From: Oscillospiraceae bacterium
Lineage (GTDB): Bacteria > Bacillota > Clostridia > Oscillospirales > Oscillospiraceae
DNA: 62,975 nt
Direction: 5' to 3'
Assembly: GCA_015067465.1 (NCBI GenBank)
Contig: SVMK01000003.1
Span: 1 to 62,975, forward strand
Positions 8,760 through 15,878 of this stretch are shown piece by piece; position 1 is the first letter of the stretch, and each line of letters begins with the position of its first letter. The translations under genes and the position numbers were made by a program. The notes under the pieces were generated by a model. The model saw only the letters and a list, made by a program, of their open reading frames with translations, made no database searches and had not been told where the DNA came from.

Positions 8760-9095
8760 TTAAAGGAGCCCTTTGGAACGGTCCACACGCAGAACAACAA
8801 AGCCGAGATTGCGGGAAGAAAGCACCTCGCCGCTTTCGGAAAGTTCCTGCTCCTCCACTCTGCCCCAGCGCTCCTCGGAGCACCAGTCGGTTTCATACTT
8901 TTCGTTCCCGAGATCCTTGATCCACGCGCCGTTGTCGAGGCCGTAGAAGCTGGCCTCATCGTTCAGCTTCGTTCCGGTATGGTAGTCGCGCCCGACGATT
9001 CCGCCGCGGCTTTTTACCACCTTGTAGATATGCTCGCCGTGATATTCCCGCTGCACTTCCGGATGGAAACCTGCGTGCACAATCAGCTTTTTCAT
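8760..9095 (-). CDS. Unknown 111-aa operon protein
   Basis: I do not recognise this family. The protein starts MKKLIVHAGFHPEVQREY. It is soluble, charged and rich in Glu and aromatic residues, with one Cys and no metal-cluster motif, signal peptide or membrane helix. The start at 9095 is chosen because GGGGAGGTGGAG lies just upstream and the ATG overlaps the TGA of the 9092-10054 gene (ATGA coupling); a longer in-frame start at 9182 would run deep into that gene. It sits between QueG-like paralogs A and B, so it may be a small accessory or maturation subunit for them. Confidence 0.75.
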   Translation of the reverse strand: MKKLIVHAGFHPEVQREYHGEHIYKVVKSRGGIVGRDYHTGTKLNDEASFYGLDNGAWIKDLGNEKYETDWCSEERWGRVEEQELSESGEVLSSRNLGFVVLRVDRSKGLL

Positions 9096-10054
9096 CGCTT
9101 CTCCACCTCCCCGGAAAAATCGGAAAGTCCCCTGTCGGCAAAGCGTTCTTTCCATCCGCCCACGGGACAGTAGAGCGTGCAAAGATCGCAGAAATAGCCG
9201 GGGTAATGGCCGAGAGCAAAATGGTTCAGCGGCTTTTTGGCATAAGCCTCCGCGAGTTCCTCATCGGTGGGCGCATTATGCATGATCTGATCCGGCACCT
9301 TCAGTTTTCCGGAAAACTCGCTGCGAAAGGCCATGGAGGCTACGGCGCATGCGTTTGTGTTGATCTTTGCCACAGCGCAGCCGCGGCCACAAACGCCAAT
9401 ATTCTCGCTCTCGCCGCCCGGCGCGGGGATCGCACCCACAGGGCAGAGTTTTGCGCAGATGCCGCACGAAGCCGGATCGCAGAGTTTCTCTCCGGCATAG
9501 GGCGCATCAGTCTCCAGTTCCATGCGCGTCAGCACCAATCCGATGGCCTGACGCGGACCGTATTCTTTCGTCAAAAACGCATTGTTCCAGCCAACTTCGC
9601 CAAGTCCCGCAGCCATGGCGGCGCGCTCGGAATTGAGCACATACGCCACCCGCTTTGCGCCTACGAAAGCCGGCAGCGCGGTATTGGAGCTCGTCACATT
9701 CTGCATGGGACCGGAGGGAATGGGCACCGCGGCAAAACCAAAGCTGCGCTCAATATACTGGCCCAGACGAAACTGCATAAAAAACAGATTCATATTGGGG
9801 GTGAGTTCCCTTGCATAGGCGGCATAGGCGCTGAATGCATCGGCGTTGCCGTCCTCTTTTGCTCTGAACGCGGCCTGCACGGCACCGTCAGGGATTCTGC
9901 GCAAAAAGACAATGATGCTCTTCGCGCCGGGCAGAATATCCTCCGGACGCTTCCCCGCCGGCTCGTCCGCCAGCGCCGAGGCGGGGGCAATGCCCACAGC
10001 ATCCATACCAAGACGATTCAGAACATAGTCCTTGATTTTTTCTGTGTTTGTCAT
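9092..10054 (-). CDS. QueG-like double [4Fe-4S] protein, paralog B
   Basis: The 320-aa protein aligns over its full length with paralog A by eye. It has ILPGAKSIIVFLRRIPDG in the N-terminal domain, CDPASCGICAKLCPVGAI at about residue 190 and CDLCTLYCPVGGWKERFADR at about 288. A further conserved Cys is in NTNACAVASM. The two cluster sets give eight Cys, as expected for two [4Fe-4S] clusters feeding a cobalamin or other acceptor in the N-terminal domain. It is separated from paralog C by 13 nt and coupled by a 4-nt overlap to the 111-aa gene. Three different paralogs in one operon suggest either a heteromer or parallel activities. Confidence 0.8.
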   Translation of the reverse strand: MTNTEKIKDYVLNRLGMDAVGIAPASALADEPAGKRPEDILPGAKSIIVFLRRIPDGAVQAAFRAKEDGNADAFSAYAAYARELTPNMNLFFMQFRLGQYIERSFGFAAVPIPSGPMQNVTSSNTALPAFVGAKRVAYVLNSERAAMAAGLGEVGWNNAFLTKEYGPRQAIGLVLTRMELETDAPYAGEKLCDPASCGICAKLCPVGAIPAPGGESENIGVCGRGCAVAKINTNACAVASMAFRSEFSGKLKVPDQIMHNAPTDEELAEAYAKKPLNHFALGHYPGYFCDLCTLYCPVGGWKERFADRGLSDFSGEVEKR

Positions 10055-10067
10055 GCCCGCACCTCCT

Positions 10068-10997
10068 TTATTCGTCCATAAATCTGCCCGTATTCACATG
10101 GCTGATTCCGGTGTCGGCAAAGCGCTCTTTCCAGGACCCCACGGGGCAGTAGGCAAGACAGTTTCCGCACTTCCACGAAGGGGAATGCTGGTGGAAATTC
10201 TGTCTGGGATTTTGGTTGAAGTATTTGTTGATGCCATCGAGATCCTCATCAAGAGGATCGGTGAGGTCGCGGGGAATAATATCGCCGCCGCTCTCGTTGA
10301 ATTCTTCTCTGGTGCCGTGGCACATAATGCGGCATTTTGCCCAGTTGGTCTGACCGTAGCTCACTTCCTTGCCGCCGGCGCAGACAATTCTTCCCGCGCC
10401 TTCCTCATAAGGTGAGATCGCCCCGGTGGGGCACATTTGCACGCAAATGCGGCACTTTGCCGGGTCGCAGAGCCTCGGTCCGCTGTACATGGGGTCGGGC
10501 TCCAGTTCCGCCGTGGTCAAAACCGCACCGAAGCGGTTTCTCGGGCCAAACTCCGGCGTGAGCATCAGCGAATTCCAGCCGAATTCGCCCAGTCCCGCAG
10601 CATAGGCGCAATGGCGCATGCTCATCATCTTTGCGCCGTGGGTAGGGCCTGCCGTGTTGGGCATGGCGGCGCAGCCGGTAAGCTTTTCCACCAAGCGTGC
10701 CAGCTTATAGTTGGCAAACAGCAGCTCGTAGTTCGGCGCGCCCACATAGCCGTAAGCGCCGTAGATGCCGTGGAGATCATACATCCGGTCTTCAAAGGTT
10801 CGGAACGTGGCATTTACCGCGCCGTCCGGCAGGCGAACGCAAAACGCGATCACCGACTTGCAGCCCGGGAGAAAGTCCGTAGGGTGCAGCCCTTCGGGGG
10901 ATTCGTTGAAGCGGTCGATTCCTGCAATCCCAACTTTGTCCATCCCGCATTCGTTTATGACAAAATCTTTGATCTGCTGTGTAATGCTTGAAGTCAT
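10068..10997 (-). CDS. QueG-like double [4Fe-4S] protein, paralog C (first gene of operon)
   Basis: The 309-aa protein is the most divergent of the three. Its N-terminal motif is FLPGCKSVIAFCVRLPDG. The clusters are CDPAKCRICVQMCPTGAI (about residue 174) and CGNCLAYCPVGSWKERFAD (about 277), with WAKCRIMC between them. The segment between the clusters is longer and carries DDEDLDGINK-like acidic sequence (read: DPLDEDLDGINKYF). GGGAGG precedes the ATG at 10997. It is the 5' gene of the minus-strand operon that runs without a gap over 25 nt down to the LysR gene at 2522. The family suggests electron transfer to a corrinoid or flavin site; the partner is unknown. Confidence 0.78.
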   Translation of the reverse strand: MTSSITQQIKDFVINECGMDKVGIAGIDRFNESPEGLHPTDFLPGCKSVIAFCVRLPDGAVNATFRTFEDRMYDLHGIYGAYGYVGAPNYELLFANYKLARLVEKLTGCAAMPNTAGPTHGAKMMSMRHCAYAAGLGEFGWNSLMLTPEFGPRNRFGAVLTTAELEPDPMYSGPRLCDPAKCRICVQMCPTGAISPYEEGAGRIVCAGGKEVSYGQTNWAKCRIMCHGTREEFNESGGDIIPRDLTDPLDEDLDGINKYFNQNPRQNFHQHSPSWKCGNCLAYCPVGSWKERFADTGISHVNTGRFMDE

Positions 10998-11018
10998 TTC
11001 CGGGTCCTCCCGTCTGGA

Positions 11019-11144
11019 TTATTGTTCGGCATTCTCCGTTGTATCGGATGCACCCGCCGCCTTTTCGGTCAGGTCGGCACACAATTTCTCTTTTATCATT
11101 TTATTGAATACCGTGCGCGCTTTGAAGTCCTTAAATGCTTTCAT
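11019..11144 (-). CDS. Candidate 41-aa leader ORF beginning MKAF
   Basis: A minus-strand frame beginning MKAFKDFKARTVFNKM ends with TAA 21 nt before the start of the QueG-like operon. Its first codons lie inside a 25-bp element that recurs 4.6 kb upstream at the head of the TRAP operon, where it also opens a frame starting MKAF. No purine-rich ribosome binding site precedes the ATG (the preceding bases are TTTTTTTACACCC), so this may instead be a DNA or RNA control element that happens to contain an ATG. The two encoded peptides do not resemble each other after the first four residues. Confidence 0.25.
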   Translation of the reverse strand: MKAFKDFKARTVFNKMIKEKLCADLTEKAAGASDTTENAEQ

Positions 11145-11157
11145 GGGTGTAAAAAAA
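11133..11157 (-). promoter_or_regulatory. Shared 25-bp element, copy 1 (upstream of Fe-S/flavin operon)
   Basis: The plus-strand sequence contains TTTCATGGGTGTAAAAAAA preceded by AAATGC. The same 25 bases recur at 15712-15736 with a single G/A difference. Both copies lie upstream of the first gene of a minus-strand operon (136 nt before the QueG-like C start here) and in the same orientation, so a common regulator or leader function is likely. Confidence 0.55.
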
Positions 11158-11190
11158 TTAATATATACCTCTATAATAAATATAAAAATC

Positions 11191-11217
11191 CGGCGGCACA
11201 GATACTCTGCGCCGCCG
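11191..11217 (-). terminator. Terminator of the upstream LysR gene
   Basis: CGGCGGC (11191-11197) pairs with GCCGCCG (11211-11217), with additional pairing inside the loop. On the minus strand the stem is followed by GGATTTTTATATTT. It separates the LysR transcript from the start region of the Fe-S/flavin operon. Confidence 0.75.
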
Positions 11218-11228
11218 AAGGCTTTGAT

Positions 11229-12122
11229 TCAGTTTGTTCCGCCAAAATTCTTTCTTGCAAAATCCAAAAATTCGAAAAACACTTTCTTGTGGCGGATCTC
11301 TTTGTTCCAGATAATGCGCAGATAGATTTTTTCCGATTCGTCAATCGGCACCACAGCAATTTCCGGATCGTCCTCCATGCTCTGACTGGGCTGAACGCTG
11401 CAGCAAAGATTTTCGCGGATCATCTGCTTCACGGAGGAAGCATACTTGGTTTCCTGCACGATGTTGGGCTTCAGCCCGTGGCGGGCATAAAGCCGGATCA
11501 TCTGATTATTTCTCGGAACAAGGCCGCTCAGGCCGACCATAGGCTCGTCCTGAATATCGAATATCGAAACGCTCTTCCGGTCCGCAAGGGGGTGCATTTT
11601 GCTGCAGCAGAATGCAAAGCGGGATTCCTCAACGTCGATATAGTCCATTCCCTCAATCTCGCCGCTGTCACACAAGGTGATGATAACGTCCAATTCCGGG
11701 TCGAGCGTTTTCCCGTCGAGAAACGACTCGCTGATATCCGACATTTTCACCCGCGCGTGGGGACACTGCTTGCTGAAGCTGCGGAGAAACGGAAGCATGC
11801 GGCAGCGCGCGGTAAAGGTGAGGCCAACGTGCAGCCAGTTATCCTTTTCCTCGCTGTAGGATTCTTTGATTGCTTCCATCTCGGTTTTCAGCTTGTTCAC
11901 AAGCTTTTCGATTTTCAGGCACTTGTCGTAAAAGGCAACGCCCGCCTCCGTGAGCGTAACGCCGGAGGTTGTGCGATGAAAAAGTTCAAGTCCAAACTCC
12001 TGCTCCAGATCCTTCACCGTTCTGGAAACCGCAGGGCGGGACACCATCAGTTCATCTGCCGCCTTGGAAATGCTGCCGTATTTGCACACAGCCATCATAT
12101 ACTCAAGCTGAAAAAATTTCAT
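11229..12122 (-). CDS. LysR-family transcriptional regulator
   Basis: The 297-aa protein has a canonical LysR N terminus, MKFFQLEYMMAVCKYGSIS followed by KAADELMVSRPAVSRTVKDL, and an effector domain of normal length. GGAGAG about 7 nt upstream supports the ATG. It is encoded between the TRAP transporter and the Fe-S/flavin operon, all on the minus strand, with its own terminator (11191-11217). By position it is the best candidate to sense the imported substrate and switch on one or both operons. The ligand is unknown. Confidence 0.9.
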   Translation of the reverse strand: MKFFQLEYMMAVCKYGSISKAADELMVSRPAVSRTVKDLEQEFGLELFHRTTSGVTLTEAGVAFYDKCLKIEKLVNKLKTEMEAIKESYSEEKDNWLHVGLTFTARCRMLPFLRSFSKQCPHARVKMSDISESFLDGKTLDPELDVIITLCDSGEIEGMDYIDVEESRFAFCCSKMHPLADRKSVSIFDIQDEPMVGLSGLVPRNNQMIRLYARHGLKPNIVQETKYASSVKQMIRENLCCSVQPSQSMEDDPEIAVVPIDESEKIYLRIIWNKEIRHKKVFFEFLDFARKNFGGTN

Positions 12123-12270
12123 GGGCCTCTCTCCATAACATCACAGTGGTACACGGTTTTATGCCTGCAGCTTATATGATAATACATTTTTGATATGCCG
12201 TCAAATTTTATTTACGTCCCAGTCAGCATTTTATACGGTCATCAGCTTTTTCTCTTCCGGCGCCCACGCA

Positions 12271-12368
12271 CAAAAAAAGCAGCCACACGGACAAAAAAGC
12301 AGCCACACGGACAAAAAACAGTCGCACGGGCAAAAAACAGTCGCACGGGCAAAAAACAGTCGCACGGG
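12271..12368. repeat. Short tandem repeat, five units of 19-21 bp
   Basis: Five head-to-tail units occupy 12271-12368. Two read CAAAAAAGCAGCCACACGGA (the first with one extra A) and three read CAAAAAACAGTCGCACGGG. A sixth, truncated A-run continues directly into the TRAP-operon terminator stem. The array lies in the 310-nt gap between the LysR gene and dctP and encodes nothing convincing. It has no spacers, so it is not a CRISPR array; polymerase slippage could have produced it. Confidence 0.85.
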
Positions 12369-12375
12369 CAAAAAA

Positions 12376-12401
12376 GGCACAGGAACAAAGGTTCCTGTGC
12401 C
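12376..12401 (-). terminator. Terminator of the TRAP transporter operon
   Basis: GGCACAGGAAC (12376-12386) and GTTCCTGTGCC (12391-12401) form a perfect 11-bp stem with loop AAAG. On the minus strand the stem is followed by a T run (12375-12370), 32 nt after the dctP stop. Confidence 0.9.
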
Positions 12402-12432
12402 TTTTTATCGCATTTTATCTGATTACAGCGGC

Positions 12433-13620
12433 TTATTCGTATCTGCCGTCGTAGTTTGCAATGGCATCCTTCCAGACCTGGAGAATGTCAAAGACCTCGG
12501 TGTAGCCCTTGTCATAGAGGTCCTGAAGCATTGCATCGCCGTAGGGCTGAACGCCGTCGATCCATTCCTGCATCGCATCGCCGGTGATATACTGAACGGG
12601 CGTGCCGTTGGCAGCGGCCATGTCGATCCAGCTCTGGTCGGAGGTGGTCCACCACTCGTAGCTGGCTGCCCAGTATTCTTCGCTGTACTGCAGCTCTTCC
12701 ATGATGATGGTCTTGAGCGTGTCGTCGAAGGAATTCCAGGTGTCGAGGTTGACGCAGATGGCCTTAATGCCGGTGGAGGCGCTGTTTTCGAACATGTAGA
12801 TGCTCTTTGCGGGCTGCAGTGCGCCGAAAATGCCGATAACGTTCAGGCCGTTGATCAGACCGTCAACAACGCCGTTGGAGATGCTGGAATAATAATCGGG
12901 GGGAATCTGGAAAACGGGCGTTGCGCCAACTTCTCTGAGATACTCGCTGAGCATGGGGTTGTCGCAGGCCAGTTTCATGCCGGCAACGGTGTCGGGCGTG
13001 GAGATTTCCACTTCGTCCGCCATAGCCATTGCAGTGCCCCAAACGCCAACCATGAAGATGGGCTGGATGTTGACTGCGTTGAACTCGGCGATCATGGTTT
13101 CGTTATTGAGAACAACGTCGTTGATGACGTCAGCAGCCATGGGCAGGCTGGTGAACTCAAGGAACGGATAGGTGATAACCTGCTGGGTGTAGGGGAAAGC
13201 ATCCTTGAAGTTGGACAGAGTAACGTCGGAGAAATCCGCCATGCCGGCGCCGAGACCGTCCAGAGAATCGTTGGCGGTCAGCAGGGAGCTGGAGAAGTAG
13301 TTGACGAACGTAACCTTACCGTCGGTACGCTGGGTGATGCGGTCCAGAGCTGCCAGATACTGGGGGCTCTGCTCTTCGGATGCGTTGAAGTTGAAAACAA
13401 GCTCCATCTCCGGGCCGGTGTAAACCAGCGCTTCGGGCTCGGCGGGAGCTGCAGGCTCGGCAGGAGCTGCGGGTTCAGCAGGAGCAGCGGGGGCTGCGGG
13501 AGCTGCGGGCTCAGCGGGAGCGGCGGGAGCGGCGGGGGCGGCAGGCTCCTGCTTGCCGCAGCCGGCAAACATGGAAACTACCATCACAACTGCAAGAAGT
13601 GCGCACAGGAACTTTTTCAT
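12433..13620 (-). CDS. dctP: TRAP transporter substrate-binding lipoprotein (DctP family)
   Basis: The 395-aa protein starts MKKFLCALLAVVMVVSMFAGC, with residue runs up to the lipobox MFAGC, so it should be a lipid-anchored extracellular binding protein. A 45-residue Ala/Pro/Glu linker follows, then a DctP-type fold with MELVFNFNASEEQSP and AMADEVEISTPDTVAGMKLACD regions (read in parts: ISTPDTVAGMKL). AAGGAGG 8 nt upstream fixes the start at 13620 rather than an in-frame ATG at 13650. It captures a substrate, usually a small carboxylic acid, for the DctQM permease. It is the last gene of the dctQ-dctM-dctP operon and precedes a strong terminator. Confidence 0.9.
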   Translation of the reverse strand: MKKFLCALLAVVMVVSMFAGCGKQEPAAPAAPAAPAEPAAPAAPAAPAEPAAPAEPAAPAEPEALVYTGPEMELVFNFNASEEQSPQYLAALDRITQRTDGKVTFVNYFSSSLLTANDSLDGLGAGMADFSDVTLSNFKDAFPYTQQVITYPFLEFTSLPMAADVINDVVLNNETMIAEFNAVNIQPIFMVGVWGTAMAMADEVEISTPDTVAGMKLACDNPMLSEYLREVGATPVFQIPPDYYSSISNGVVDGLINGLNVIGIFGALQPAKSIYMFENSASTGIKAICVNLDTWNSFDDTLKTIIMEELQYSEEYWAASYEWWTTSDQSWIDMAAANGTPVQYITGDAMQEWIDGVQPYGDAMLQDLYDKGYTEVFDILQVWKDAIANYDGRYE

Positions 13621-13669
13621 GAATGTATCCTCCTTATATTTTGTATGCACTTGCTTTTAACTGATTTGT

Positions 13670-14974
13670 TTATGCTGCCATCAGGTTGGGAATAAACGTT
13701 GCAATGCCGGGGAAGACGATCATCAGCACAAGGATAACAACGTCGATGGCCAGATAGGGAATTACGCCCTTGAATATTTTGTCAACCGGTATGCCGGTAA
13801 TGGCCGTCATCGTGTAGCAGGTCATACCGACGGGAGGCGAGATGGAACCGACCGCCATCATCTTGACAACAAATGCGCCAAGCCAGATGGGATCGAAGCC
13901 CACTCTCATCAGCGCGGAATAGAGCACGGGGATGGTGAGCAGCACCATGGGGGTTTCGGGCAGGAACATGCCCAGGATGAAATACAGCACGATGAGCGCC
14001 ACAGCAATCACCCACTTGGGAACTTCCAGAGAAACAATGATGTTTGCCAGAAGCATGGGCAGACGGCTCAGGCTCATGAAGGTGACGAAGATATAGGTGG
14101 ATGCGATGAGGAAGAAAATCATGCCGCACAGCGTTGCGGTTTCCTTCAGTGCACGGGTGAATTTCTTCACGGTGATCTGGCGGAAAATAAAGGCGATCAG
14201 AATCGAACCGAAAGCGCCCACAGCGCCGGCCTCGGTGGTGGTGAAGAAGCCCGCGTAAACGCCGCCCATAACCAGGATCACCAGCAGCATAATGGGCAGA
14301 ATCTTCAGCAGAACCTTCATTTTCTGCTTGAGGGGCACCTTGGGACCGCGGGGACCGAGCTCGGGCTTGATGATGCACATGACAACGATCAGCACGATGT
14401 AGAGAAGCATCTGCACCACGCCAACACCGATGCCGCTCATAAAGAGCTGGCCGATGGAGGTTTCGGTGATGATACCGTAGGTGATAAACGCCATGCTGGG
14501 CGGAATGAGAATGCTCAGCGGAGCGCCCGCCACAACCGAGCCGCAGGCAAAGGTTTCGTCATAGTTGTTTTTCTTCATTTCGGGCAGCGCAACGCGGCTC
14601 ATGATCAGAACGCCAACGTTGGAGGAGCCGGAAATGGCGCCGAGAATGCCGCAGGCCACGACGGTTGCAGAGGCCAGACCGCCTCTGAAACGTCCAACCC
14701 ACGCATAGGCGGCATCGTAGAGGTCTTTGCCCATTGTTGATTCCGATATGACCATACCCATTAGGGTAAACATCGGTATAACGGTGAACGCGTAGGAGTT
14801 GAGGTTTTTGAATGCGGAAGTGCCTGCAGCCATCCATGCAACGCCGGTGTTTTTGAGGATGATGATACCGACAATGCTAACGATGGCCATAGCCGCGCCA
14901 ACCCACATCTTAAGCGCGATGAGAACCAAAAGAACAATGATTCCGATCAAACCGATCATCTCAGGTGCCATCAT
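13670..14974 (-). CDS. dctM: TRAP transporter large permease (DctM family)
   Basis: The 434-aa protein is almost wholly hydrophobic with about 12 membrane segments. It carries TRAP large-subunit signatures such as GAISGSSNVGVLIMSRVALP, GAPLSILIPPSMAFITYG and GMFLPETPMVLLTIPV. It should form the Na+-driven transport channel together with DctQ. GGAGGTGA upstream can serve either of two adjacent ATGs (14974 or 14971); a longer in-frame start at 15013 is less likely because it lies far inside dctQ. The gene overlaps the 3' end of dctQ by 14 nt, showing tight coupling. Confidence 0.92.
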   Translation of the reverse strand: MMAPEMIGLIGIIVLLVLIALKMWVGAAMAIVSIVGIIILKNTGVAWMAAGTSAFKNLNSYAFTVIPMFTLMGMVISESTMGKDLYDAAYAWVGRFRGGLASATVVACGILGAISGSSNVGVLIMSRVALPEMKKNNYDETFACGSVVAGAPLSILIPPSMAFITYGIITETSIGQLFMSGIGVGVVQMLLYIVLIVVMCIIKPELGPRGPKVPLKQKMKVLLKILPIMLLVILVMGGVYAGFFTTTEAGAVGAFGSILIAFIFRQITVKKFTRALKETATLCGMIFFLIASTYIFVTFMSLSRLPMLLANIIVSLEVPKWVIAVALIVLYFILGMFLPETPMVLLTIPVLYSALMRVGFDPIWLGAFVVKMMAVGSISPPVGMTCYTMTAITGIPVDKIFKGVIPYLAIDVVILVLMIVFPGIATFIPNLMAA

Positions 14975-15551
14975 TCTCACCTCCTGCCTTTTTTCTTTCC
15001 ATTCTCTGGGCAATCACGCCGGTGGTGCCGAAAGCAAAGAGCTCATCGGTGTCTTCCATCGCGGCTTCCAGTTCCCACTCGCCCTTGATGGCGCTGCCGA
15101 CCTTGCGGATCACAAGGAGCACCGCGGTCAGCGCAGCCACGCCGTAGCTCATGGCGAACACTGCCACGAACGGCCACTGGGGAATGGGGATATTAATATA
15201 GGAAATGTGCTGTTTGAAGCTGGTCATTGCATAGTTGAACTGCTGCCACGACAGCACCGCAATGGTGAGCGCCGTCAGCGTCAAAATCACAATGTCCAGA
15301 ATAACCTGTGCCTTGGGGCCCAGTTTGGATGTAAGAATATTGACCTTTACCTGGCGGTTTGCAAGAACCGAGGCACCGAAAGAGCTCATATTGCAAAGCA
15401 GCAGCACCTGTGCCCATTCGGTGGAGCCGACGATGGAGCGGTTGAACAAGGCGCGGTCGAGCACCTCAAGCACCATCAGCAGCATCATAGCCGAGATAAA
15501 AATCATGCAAAGCCATGTAAAAATACGGCAAAGCACGCGTATTATTTTCAT
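14961..15551 (-). CDS. dctQ: TRAP transporter small permease (DctQ family)
   Basis: The 196-aa protein has four predicted membrane helices (about residues 8-32, 48-66, 86-106, 129-150). It also has the DctQ signature WAQVLLLCNMSSFGASVLAN, in which Trp-x4-Leu lies near helix 2. The soluble C-terminal tail of about 45 residues is longer than usual. AAAGGGGAAA lies upstream of the ATG. It is the first recognised gene of the TRAP operon. The 5' region holds the shared 25-bp element at 15712-15736 and a candidate 45-aa leader frame. Confidence 0.9.
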   Translation of the reverse strand: MKIIRVLCRIFTWLCMIFISAMMLLMVLEVLDRALFNRSIVGSTEWAQVLLLCNMSSFGASVLANRQVKVNILTSKLGPKAQVILDIVILTLTALTIAVLSWQQFNYAMTSFKQHISYINIPIPQWPFVAVFAMSYGVAALTAVLLVIRKVGSAIKGEWELEAAMEDTDELFAFGTTGVIAQRMERKKAGGENDGT

Positions 15552-15585
15552 GTTTTACATTTCCCCTTTCTCTTCTTTTCCTATT

Positions 15586-15723
15586 TTATTCCACGGTTTT
15601 TTCCAAATCCCGCGAAATTGCAAACCGGGCTTGCGCCGCGCGCCTCCGCGCGGCATATGCAATTTGCAACGAGACTATTTTATGTGCAAACCGTCCGCGT
15701 TTGTAGACACCAAATGCTTTCAT
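15586..15723 (-). CDS. Candidate 45-aa leader ORF beginning MKAF
   Basis: This minus-strand frame starts MKAFGVYKRGRFAHK and ends TAA 34 nt before dctQ. As with the 11019-11144 frame, its first codons fall in the shared 25-bp element and no ribosome binding site precedes it (TTTTTTTACATCC). The remainder is Arg/Ala-rich, as expected from random reading of GC-rich DNA. It may be only a by-product of a control element. Confidence 0.22.
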   Translation of the reverse strand: MKAFGVYKRGRFAHKIVSLQIAYAARRRAAQARFAISRDLEKTVE

Positions 15724-15736
15724 GGATGTAAAAAAA
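15712..15736 (-). promoter_or_regulatory. Shared 25-bp element, copy 2 (upstream of TRAP operon)
   Basis: The plus strand reads TTTCATGGATGTAAAAAAA preceded by AAATGC. It is identical to 11133-11157 except for one base. It lies about 160 nt upstream of dctQ. The remainder of 15552-15825 shows no other gene. Confidence 0.55.
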
Positions 15737-15825
15737 CAAGCACACTCATGCATGACGTAATGCAAAAAAGGTAACACTTCTCCCAAAACGCGCGGATATG
15801 CAAGACGGAAATGCATTTAAAGCAT

Positions 15826-15868
15826 AAAAAGATCCCCACTGTGCCTTAGGGCAAACGGGGATCTTTTT
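15826..15868. terminator. Terminator downstream of the DtxR-family gene
   Basis: AAAAAGATCCCC (15826-15837) pairs perfectly with GGGGATCTTTTT (15857-15868). Flanking A and T runs allow it to act on either strand. It ends the minus-strand regulator transcript and insulates the TRAP promoter region. Confidence 0.88.
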
Positions 15869-15878
15869 GTATTTGGTT

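Noticed and set aside
5910-9173. A 1087-codon open frame on the plus strand
   Set aside because: It lies antisense to well-supported flavoprotein and Fe-S genes, has no domain motifs or ribosome binding site, and its composition (Ala, His, Arg, Gly rich) is typical of mirror frames in GC-rich DNA.
7776-10997. Calling the three Fe-S proteins true epoxyqueuosine reductases
   Set aside because: Three divergent copies in a flavin/ferredoxin operon, no queuosine gene nearby and truncation after cluster 2 make tRNA modification unlikely.
12271-12368. CRISPR-like array
   Set aside because: Units are contiguous with no spacers between them, and no cas gene is present.
15586-15816. A 76-aa version of the MKAF frame
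   Set aside because: The upstream extension would cross the shared control element, and there is no ribosome binding site at its start.
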